From assembly GCA_021798415.1 (NCBI GenBank), contig JAJZGO010000056.1, positions 1 through 9,124 of the forward strand: a stretch of 9,124 nucleotides of DNA. The letters run 5' to 3'. The position numbers and the translations under genes were made by a program. Below, piece by piece: positions 1 to 4,563 of the stretch. The notes below the pieces were generated by a model. It worked only from the letters and a program-made list of their open reading frames with translations. It was not told the DNA's origin and searched no databases. Within the stretch, counting starts at the first letter, position 1, and each line of letters begins with the position of its first letter. The stretch is from Thermoplasmata archaeon. GTDB taxonomy: Archaea; Thermoplasmatota; Thermoplasmata; Lutacidiplasmatales; UBA184.

Positions 1-51
1 GAAGAAAGAGGCCACTCGCGCGGAGGTCCAAACCGGCGGGGGCGACCGCTC

Positions 52-85
52 TGGGAATGCAGCCGCTACGTATTCGAATCCACGG
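52..85. repeat. Degenerate direct repeat, left copy
   Basis: This 34-base stretch matches 1980-2013 at 27 of 34 positions with no gaps. Both copies begin CTGGG, share GCCGCT in the middle, and end with TATTCGAA, one variable base and CCACG. The TTCGAA core resembles the T-arm of a minus-strand tRNA, but no complete tRNA can be folded here. The two copies are about 1.9 kb apart and flank the SRPBCC/RibD_C operon. It may mark the end of an inserted cassette; that is inference. Chance similarity in GC-rich sequence cannot be excluded. Confidence 0.4.
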
Positions 86-217
86 TGCGAACCGGTAGGG
101 GCCGAGACCGGTGGGGCTTCTTCGGGCATCGACGAGGCGGCACAGCGGCCCAACATGTCGCGCATGCAGCCGAAGCGCGGGGCGGTCCTTGAACTTCTGA
201 GGGTGAGTCGGAAGTCC

Positions 218-817
218 TCAGCTCGAGCCGGAAGCCCTCCCACGACTCGCGTAGTGGAGGAGCACTTCTCCCCACTCGAGAGAGCTCGCCGACAGGAGCT
301 TCAGGGTCCGCTGTTCCTTCAGCGTCCCCCAGTATCGAGGCCCCCGTCCGTAGACGACGGGCATCAGGACGAACCAGTAGTCGTCCGCCAGGTCGCGTCG
401 GAGGACCTCTTGAATCAGCCGCGGACCCCCCTCGATGATGATGTTGCCCCCCTTCTCTCGAAGCAGCTTCCTCACGATGGCCGAAAGGTCGCCCTTCATG
501 ATCCGCGAGTTCTCCCAGCCGGTGTCCTTGAGCCTGCGACTGAGGCATACCTTGTCCACGCGGTCGAGAAAGCGGGAGTACTCGAACATGAACTTCGGGT
601 CGTTCGGTTTCCGTGCCCTCTCCGAGTGGGTGTCCCGGTGACCGAGGAACGAGCGGCGTCCCATGACCACCGTGGTGACGTCCTTGTAGCGGCTCGTCCA
701 AAAGGCTCGGAAGAACTCGTCGGCCTCGTCCGAGGTGACGTCCGAACCCGGGTACTTCGGGAATTCGCCGCGACCGTCGAGGGTCATGTAGAGGTTGGCC
801 GTGATTTTCCGGGTCAT
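218..817 (-). CDS. RibD C-terminal / dihydrofolate reductase-like protein
   Basis: The 199-residue product is a single-domain member of the RibD_C/DHFR-like fold, NAD(P)H-dependent reductases of pterin-like or pyrimidine substrates. Visible hallmarks are MTLDGR at residues 11-16, the cofactor-binding VMGRRSF at 51-57, and GGNIIIEGGP at 123-132 followed by a strand and the V-x-G-x-G turn near 155-159. The family is typically 180-200 residues, so the gene looks complete. The ATG start is supported by a strong GGAGG (823-827) five bases upstream. It begins 12 bases after the stop of the SRPBCC gene and is almost certainly co-transcribed with it. Stand-alone members of this family are common in accessory DNA and many have no known substrate. 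It should not be called folA or ribD, since the deaminase domain of RibD is absent and similarity to true DHFR is limited. Confidence 0.88.
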   Translation of the reverse strand: MTRKITANLYMTLDGRGEFPKYPGSDVTSDEADEFFRAFWTSRYKDVTTVVMGRRSFLGHRDTHSERARKPNDPKFMFEYSRFLDRVDKVCLSRRLKDTGWENSRIMKGDLSAIVRKLLREKGGNIIIEGGPRLIQEVLRRDLADDYWFVLMPVVYGRGPRYWGTLKEQRTLKLLSASSLEWGEVLLHYASRGRASGSS

Positions 818-822
818 CTCGT

Positions 823-827
823 CCTCC
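823..827 (-). promoter_or_regulatory. Shine-Dalgarno site of the RibD_C-like gene
   Basis: A GGAGG core inside a longer G-rich run lies five bases before the ATG at 817-815, in the short gap after the upstream stop codon. It fixes the start of the downstream cistron. It also contrasts with the first gene of the operon, which has no such site. Confidence 0.75.
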
Positions 828-829
828 CC

Positions 830-1303
830 CTACGACACGGCGCAGCCGTAGTGCTCGGAACGAAGGTCATGGCCGGTCTCGAGGACGGACTTCAGGTTCA
901 GGACAAAGTAGGTCGAGCCCCATTCCGCCCCGCCGTGGAGGTCGGTCCACTCCTCGACTCGGGGGAAACCGGTGTGTTCGACAGTGAGGAGCGACCCGTC
1001 GTCCTTCGGCTCGCCGGGTAGCCGGAGCACCGTTCGAGACGGCGAGACGCCCGGCCACTCCCCCGCCAACCCGATGCTCTTCCCGGGAGCGACCTCGAGG
1101 AACTTTCCGGCGTGAGTGGGCCGGCCCGTCCATCCGAGACGGTACTCGCCGGTCTTCTTGGAAGTGACCACTGGGCGATTCGAGAGCCATTTCACGAACA
1201 TCAGGGGATTCGTGAAAGCGTCAAAGGTTCTCTCGGGCGGGGCGTGGATGAAGTACGGGTGGCTGACCCTCCGATCCTTTTGCGACGTCGACTCCGTGCC
1301 CAT
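830..1303 (-). CDS. AHSA1-like SRPBCC (START-fold) protein
   Basis: The 157-residue product has the pattern of the AHSA1 family of SRPBCC domains, small helix-grip proteins with a hydrophobic ligand cavity. Visible landmarks are IHAPPERTFDAFTNP near residues 19-33, a W at 39, a central T-x-x-G-K-F-L-E strand (63-70), the TVEHTGF strand at 107-113, and the C-terminal helix NLKSVLETG at 136-144. I chose the ATG at 1303-1301 because a TATA box centred about 27 bases upstream puts transcription initiation at or next to this codon. A longer reading frame open to 1396 would run through the TATA box, and its extra residues do not look like the family. No Shine-Dalgarno site precedes the ATG. It is the first gene of an operon with the RibD_C-like gene. 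Its ligand or biochemical role cannot be read from the sequence. Confidence 0.85.
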   Translation of the reverse strand: MGTESTSQKDRRVSHPYFIHAPPERTFDAFTNPLMFVKWLSNRPVVTSKKTGEYRLGWTGRPTHAGKFLEVAPGKSIGLAGEWPGVSPSRTVLRLPGEPKDDGSLLTVEHTGFPRVEEWTDLHGGAEWGSTYFVLNLKSVLETGHDLRSEHYGCAVS

Positions 1304-1326
1304 GAGGGGAGGGACTGGCCGCCCAT

Positions 1327-1336
1327 GATATAATCG
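1327..1336 (-). promoter_or_regulatory. TATA box of the SRPBCC-RibD_C operon
   Basis: Read on the minus strand this is CGATTATATC, an AT-rich island in GC-rich surroundings. Its TTATAT core (1333-1328) is centred 27 bases from the first base of the ATG at 1303. Archaeal TATA boxes sit about 26-27 bases before transcription start, so the mRNA is predicted to be leaderless. Confidence 0.65.
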
Positions 1337-1963
1337 AGTAGGGGAACGAGAGTAGGTCGACGACGAGCGCGGGCGAGTACCGGTGTCGCCCAGCACCGGT
1401 GTAAATCGAGTTCGGGTCGTGGCCGGTACAAACCGACCGGTAGGCGCTGGGGCGAGGGCGGACGATCCTATTGCCGACGAGCGATGCCCCGCTGCGCGCG
1501 CGACGATGCGACGACTGGATTCGAGCGACGCCGGGACTACCGGAACGGTTTCGGACGACGCGACCTGGCGGGCTCGAACGGGCCGGATTCATCGTGCGCG
1601 CAGAAACCCCTTGTGGCTACCTCCGGTGGGAGCTGACGGGGAAGGCCGCCGAGGTACTCCCGACCCCGGTCGCTTCATGATCGCGCAGTCGATCCCTATA
1701 GGAGGGTGGCTGGAAACGAGAACTTGGATCTCGGCCGGCCGGTGCCGGCGGCGAAGGGACGGGCCTTCGGGAGGCCGGCTTCGAGCGCGACTGATCCCGG
1801 GTGCGCTCTTAACGGCCGGCGCTGCCTCATGATGTTAAAAACGCCCTAAGATATCTACAAACGTCCTCTATGCTACTCGAATCCCGCGGCTGAACCGATA
1901 CGCCCCCCGCAACCCGGTCCGGCCATCTACTGGTCCGAATCCGTCGAGCTCCATCGCCGGTCG
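1337..1963. other. Gene-poor intergenic region
   Basis: About 840 bases between the SRPBCC start (1303) and the VOC stop (2144) hold no convincing gene. There is a perfect 7-base inverted repeat (1379-1400), a 5-base hairpin GGCCT-TCGGG-AGGCC around 1762-1776, and an AT-rich patch at 1832-1862 that could contain a promoter but leads to no recognisable gene. Short tRNA-T-arm-like fragments (TCGAATCC and variants) occur around 1870, 1935 and 2000. A 69-codon frame from a TTG at 1471 to 1680 ends in residues resembling the wing of a winged-helix protein. Coding there is doubtful and I do not annotate it. Confidence 0.5.
1379..1400. repeat. Perfect inverted repeat upstream of the SRPBCC operon
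   Basis: ACCGGTG and CACCGGT are separated by eight bases. The element lies roughly 50-70 bases upstream of the operon TATA box, where an archaeal operator or activator site could sit. A second, weaker CCGGT/ACCGG pair follows at about 1424-1440. No regulator gene is recognisable in the window. Confidence 0.35.
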
Positions 1964-1992
1964 GGGAAGGCGCCGGTGCTGGGGTTCGAGCC
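1964..1992 (-). repeat. tRNA-Arg 3'-end fragment (possible attachment-site remnant)
   Basis: This stretch matches 4372-4400 at 26 of 29 positions in the same orientation. It covers part of the T-loop, the 3' strand of the T-stem, the 3' acceptor strand, the discriminator position and seven bases beyond the tRNA end. The three differences are at 1975, 1984 and 1990. The rest of a tRNA cannot be found next to it: no matching 5' acceptor strand or anticodon arm at usable spacing. A copy of a tRNA 3' end lying downstream of the intact tRNA is the classical trace of site-specific integration at a tRNA gene. Here it would delimit a segment of about 2.4 kb. No integrase gene is visible. Confidence 0.55.
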
Positions 1993-2013
1993 GCTCCCTA
2001 TTCGAACCCACGC
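1980..2013. repeat. Degenerate direct repeat, right copy
   Basis: This is the partner of 52-85 (27 of 34 positions). Its first 13 bases belong to the tRNA-Arg 3'-end fragment. The remainder, GCCGCT onwards, is not tRNA-Arg sequence and is shared only with the left copy. That arrangement would fit two related element ends joined to the same attachment core. Confidence 0.4.
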
Positions 2014-2143
2014 CCGGGCCGCTTCACGGGACCGGTCGCTCACCGATCGGTACCGCGCTCGCCCCACCACGTGCTTCTCGCGCCGCCGATGAGCCGGTCG
2101 GTTCCCTCCCGGGAGTCCGTTAACGGTCCATGTCCACGTCCGT

Positions 2144-2593
2144 TCAGGGGTGGTCGCCGTACGACCAATCGTCACCCCAGAAGTTCCGATTCTTGGGGTA
2201 GTCGATATCGATCAAGCAGAACGGATTCCCGTCCGGGTCGGCAAGCTCCACGAAATCATGCCCCTTCTTTGGGGGGTGGCGAACGGTCGCCCCGAGTTTG
2301 AGGAACCTCTCCAACTCCGCGATGGGCTCGCCGACGTAGATGTCAAGGTGCAACCGGTATTCTTTGGCTGGGCCCTCGCTCGAGAGACTGATGTTCACAT
2401 TCGGACCCTTCCTTCTTGGGTCTATCAGCATGGCACCGTCCGGACGAACCGGACCTTGAGGGACGTAGTGGAGCGCCTCGCTCCAGAAGCGGATCATCTG
2501 CTCGAGATTGGTGCAGTCGACAACGATGGAGCCGATCCGCGGATGGGGGTCCTGCGGTGGCTCGACTCCTCCCGTAGCAGACAACGCGGTCAC
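2144..2593 (-). CDS. Glyoxalase/VOC-superfamily protein, fused in frame to a transposase remnant
   Basis: The codons here encode a single vicinal-oxygen-chelate domain. It starts at about RIGSIVVDCTN, and the second half carries HLDIYV and FVELADPDGNPFCLIDID, the typical closing strand whose Glu and preceding His are the usual metal ligands. The first-strand ligand position is not a His, so metal binding may be incomplete. The frame is open without a stop back to a GTG at 2914, where it encodes transposase, giving a 256-residue chimera. Two internal starts would free the domain: GTG at 2593, and TTG at 2584 with GGAG eight bases upstream (a 146-residue product, normal for a single VOC domain). 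I favour an internal start. The 2593 coordinate marks the first candidate rather than a proven start. Its substrate is unknown; VOC members include glyoxalases, dioxygenases and antibiotic-resistance proteins. Confidence 0.72.
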   Translation of the reverse strand: MTALSATGGVEPPQDPHPRIGSIVVDCTNLEQMIRFWSEALHYVPQGPVRPDGAMLIDPRRKGPNVNISLSSEGPAKEYRLHLDIYVGEPIAELERFLKLGATVRHPPKKGHDFVELADPDGNPFCLIDIDYPKNRNFWGDDWSYGDHP

Positions 2594-3109
2594 TCCTTCG
2601 CCCGGAAGCTCGGTGACCCTTAACTCCTCAGGACCGACATGGGTGGGATCGTGGGCGCGCACGCTCGCCCGGGCATCGACCTGCACGCCGGCGGCGACCG
2701 TTCGCGAGCGGGGCGCCGGCCTCGTCGTGGCGAGGCTCGCGGGGAGACGGACCACCGAGCAATCCTTGATGACGATGTCCTCGAAGGCGGCGAACTTGCG
2801 GTCGGGCTCGCGCCCGGACTCGTGGGCGAGCTCGGCTAGCGCGTACTCCAGGTACCGCTTGAGGAACCGCAAGAGCTCGGGGGTGAAACGGACGTAGAAG
2901 CCGGGGTAGCTCACCGGAAGGTCGGTCCGCTGGACCTACCCTCATTTGAGGTCCTGCCGGCGTCGGTGGGGCTCCCCGCCGAAGCCGAGGACCAGGACCC
3001 AGAGCAACACGATCGGGTCGACCTTGCGCTCGCGACGGACGAACCCGGTCTCTCGGGCGGGCCGTTCGATCTTCTCGGAGGCGAGGAGTGGAAGGCACCC
3101 CGCGACATC
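2594..3109 (-). pseudogene. IS4-family transposase remnant
   Basis: Read on the minus strand, the N-terminal part contains ARETGFVRRERKVDP followed by the hydrophobic LLWVLVLGFG, a typical start of IS4-type transposases. The same frame then meets TGA (2944-2942) and TAG (2938-2936) and continues with SYPGFYVRFTPELLRFLKR, FEDIVIKDCSVVRLP and RSRTVAAGV. The Asp in IVIKDCSVVRL is the expected first residue of the DDE triad. The sequence then departs from the family and runs directly into the VOC domain. The second Asp, the Glu and roughly the C-terminal half are missing. About 170 residues remain of a family usually near 350-450. The exact upstream edge is uncertain by about 30 bases because it abuts the divergent phosphorylase pseudogene. 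Terminal inverted repeats are not recognisable. It is dead as a transposase. Confidence 0.78.
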
Positions 3110-3451
3110 GTCCTCCTCATCGGTGGGACGTGGACGCCGCATCTCGACCGGGGGTTCCCCGGCACTTACGATCGACAGAGTAGCCTCGACCGAGTATCGA
3201 CGACCGTCGATCTCGGCCGGGTGCACGGGCCGGGCGCCCCCTGCGCCGCCCTCGTCATCGTGGAGCTTGCCGCACTCGGCGCCCAACGCTTCCTCATTCT
3301 CGGGGGACCGCGGAGATCGATCCCGGCATGCGGACGAGAACGCCCGTCGTGGGCCGAAGAGCCCTCGGGACGAGTGCACTTCCCATCACTACCCGCAGCG
3401 GGACCGTTCTGTCTGGCCTTCTCTCAAGTCAACCGCGTCCGTCACGCGACG
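3092..3451 (+). pseudogene. Nucleoside phosphorylase-like pseudogene
   Basis: Three successive frames on the plus strand together read as a purine-nucleoside/uridine-phosphorylase-type protein. The first (about 3092-3306) gives PRDIVLLIGG and GRVHGPGAPCAALVIVELAALGAQRFLILG, matching the family's G-x-G-x-P-S-A-A...EELAALGA...G region. After a five-G run the second frame gives TAEIDPGMRTRTPVVGRRAL (3307 to about 3355). A further shift of one base gives RDECTSHHY and WPSLK (from 3366). Family members have RDEGTSHHY at this point. The apparent changes are a two-base insertion in the G run near 3302-3306 and a one-base deletion near 3354-3366. Weak resemblance continues towards 3520. The 5' end is truncated against the transposase remnant. 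Sequencing error at the G run could explain one of the shifts, but not the truncation. Confidence 0.6.
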
Positions 3452-3505
3452 CCCCTCCGAACCCCCGATGCTGGGTGCCGGGGTCGGACACGCGCCCCCG
3501 GGCCT

Positions 3506-4105
3506 TCAGTGGCTCGGCTTCCGTAGGGTGCAGAAGATATACCGCGGCCGGAAGAAGTGAAGCCGAGTGAACACCCGGTCCAAGCGCGGCAGCTGCCTTC
3601 GCACGTAGGGCGCGCCAGGGTAGCCGCGGTCCACGTGCATCCGGACGAACTCCCATTGCTTTCGGGGATAGAGCGGGTTCTTTTCGAGGACCCAGAGTTC
3701 CCGAAACGACCAGGGCGTGAAGAGTCGCTGGTGCGTCATGTCGTTGTTGGCGTCCCAGGAGTCCGCGTGGGGGGTGTCGAACTCCAGGCTTCCCCCGGGC
3801 TTGAGCACCCGCCACATCTCGTCGAAAATGCGGAAGATCAGGTTCACGCCGTCGAGAGACCCCTGCGGTACGTGTTCCAGGAACTGGTGACTTACGAGGC
3901 CATCGTAGCTGTCATCCTCGATCGGCCAAGGGATGCGCGTCGCATCGTGGACGATGGTGACTCCGCTGCTCGGCCATAGATCCATGCCCTCCGTCGCTCG
4001 GGGGTCTCGACGGCTTCCGCAACCAATATCAAGGACGCGGGGCGCGGGGCGAACGGGGAGGTCTTTGGTGCCCGCCAACTGTGCCCCCGAGTAGCTGACC
4101 CACAC
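3506..4105 (-). CDS. Class I SAM-dependent methyltransferase
   Basis: The product (199 residues from the GTG at 4105) has a Rossmann-like methyltransferase core. SAM motif I is VLDIGCG at residues 24-30, an acidic residue follows in GMDLWP (D42), and a D in VHDATRIPW (D54) ends the next strand. Then come the SHQFLEHV helix at 72-79 and MWRVLKPGGSLEFDTPH at 97-113, characteristic of the methyltransf_11 type. The C-terminal part (DMTHQRLFTPWSFRELW and beyond) is probably the substrate lid. The acceptor is unknown. The start is uncertain. A TATA-like TTATCTTAA (4126-4118) predicts transcription near 4096, downstream of the GTG. A TTG at 4078, with GGGGG about six bases upstream, would then give a 190-residue protein that still contains every motif. 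The gene ends within the fading tail of the phosphorylase pseudogene and appears to be a single-gene unit. Confidence 0.88.
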   Translation of the reverse strand: MWVSYSGAQLAGTKDLPVRPAPRVLDIGCGSRRDPRATEGMDLWPSSGVTIVHDATRIPWPIEDDSYDGLVSHQFLEHVPQGSLDGVNLIFRIFDEMWRVLKPGGSLEFDTPHADSWDANNDMTHQRLFTPWSFRELWVLEKNPLYPRKQWEFVRMHVDRGYPGAPYVRRQLPRLDRVFTRLHFFRPRYIFCTLRKPSH

Positions 4106-4117
4106 GGAACGGCCCCC

Positions 4118-4126
4118 TTAAGATAA
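4118..4126 (-). promoter_or_regulatory. TATA-like element before the methyltransferase gene
   Basis: TTATCTTAA on the minus strand, in GC-rich surroundings, is centred at 4122. The usual 26-27 base spacing predicts initiation near 4096. This favours the TTG at 4078 over the GTG at 4105 as the translation start. Confidence 0.4.
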
Positions 4127-4378
4127 CGGGAGATCCGGTTTCGCGCAAGAAGTCGGAGGATCAAACGAAAGCTCGTCGAGGCTCTCTTGGGACTTGGTAG
4201 GGCGAACGAACGTCACAAGCTTCGGATTCGCCAGCCGATTCGTGCTGCGCGATCGCGCGCAAAGAGGCAAGGTGGGCCGAGCCTCCTGCGGTCCCGCGCA
4301 TACGCCGGGCCTGCCGCGTGGGATAGTTCGAAACTCTATCGACGAGTTCGGCGCTACTGGGGGCAGCTCGAGGGAAGG

Positions 4379-4486
4379 CGCCCGTGCTGGGATTCGAACC
4401 CAGGTCTGAGGCTCCGCAGGCCTCTAGGATAATCCATTGCAGCGGGGCGGGGAAGAGCCCCGACCCCGTAGCTACCCCACACGGGC
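4379..4486 (-). tRNA. tRNA-Arg (anticodon GCG) with an intron in the D-loop
   Basis: The acceptor stem pairs GCCCGTG (4486-4480) with CACGGGC (4386-4380), with discriminator G at 4379 and no encoded CCA. The T-arm is CTGGG-TTCGAAT-CCCAG (4403-4387). The anticodon stem GAGGC/GCCTC encloses CTGCGGA, so the anticodon is GCG (4417-4415), reading CGC Arg codons. The variable loop is AGAC. The gene is 108 bases because the D-loop contains an extra 33-base hairpin. Removing 4469-4437 leaves a 75-base tRNA with D-loop AGCTTGGATTA and a D-stem with the U13-U22 opposition common in archaea. It is transcribed divergently from gatD. Its 3' end is the source of the partial copy at 1964-1992. Confidence 0.92.
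4437..4469 (-). other. Predicted archaeal tRNA intron (bulge-helix-bulge)
   Basis: The insert folds as a strong hairpin: CGGGG pairs with CCCCG twice in succession, interrupted by one bulged U, around a CUCUU loop. At its base GUAG (exon) pairs with CUGC (intron) over four base pairs, flanked by three-base bulges CUA and AAU. Cutting after the second base of each bulge gives these boundaries and a normal D-loop. A register shifted by one pair (UAGC/GCUG, bulges UAC and CAA) is also possible and would move the cuts by a base or two. The outer exon helix is weak, so this is a relaxed bulge-helix-bulge. The position, between nucleotides 17 and 18, is non-canonical; most archaeal tRNA introns lie at 37/38. 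Confidence 0.75.
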
Positions 4487-4529
4487 TTACGGCGGCGGCA
4501 TCGTTGCCGGCGCGGCGAGGTTCGTCGGC

Positions 4530-4537
4530 TATAAAAG
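4530..4537. promoter_or_regulatory. TATA box between tRNA-Arg and gatD
   Basis: TATAAAAG on the plus strand (TTTTATA on the minus) is the most AT-rich patch in the 77 bases between the two genes. Read to the right it predicts initiation near 4560, four or five bases before the gatD ATG at 4564. Read to the left it predicts initiation near 4507, about 20 bases before the tRNA 5' end, a plausible leader for RNase P to remove. It may serve one or both. A second TATA-like TTTATA at 4570-4575 could instead serve gatD if translation begins at 4621. Confidence 0.55.
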
Positions 4538-4563
4538 GCCGGGGACGAGCGTGACGGCCCGCG

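Noticed and set aside
66..1021. Frames at 66-701 (minus) and 155-1021 (plus) over the RibD_C and SRPBCC genes
   Set aside because: Low-complexity Arg/Pro-rich translations without family features, lying over genes with clear motifs and initiation signals.
1705..1850. A 47-codon frame from a GTG after AGGAGG at about 1700
   Set aside because: The Shine-Dalgarno-like sequence abuts the GTG without a usable spacer, and the translation has no recognisable features.
1964..2050. A second complete tRNA gene, possibly with a T-loop intron
   Set aside because: The T-arm-like halves (GTGGGTTCGAA and TCGAACCCCAG) pair imperfectly, and only about 30 bases separate the T-stem from the nearest acceptor-like sequence, so there is no room for D and anticodon arms.
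2936..2944. Recoding (selenocysteine at TGA or pyrrolysine at TAG) in the transposase frame
   Set aside because: Two different stops occur within three codons of a protein already missing its C-terminal half. Decay is far simpler, and no recoding element is visible.
3892..4164. A 90-codon minus-strand frame that could extend the methyltransferase N-terminus through a frameshift
   Set aside because: It would run through the TATA-like element at 4118-4126, and its residues do not resemble a conserved extension. The in-frame gene already contains the complete methyltransferase core.
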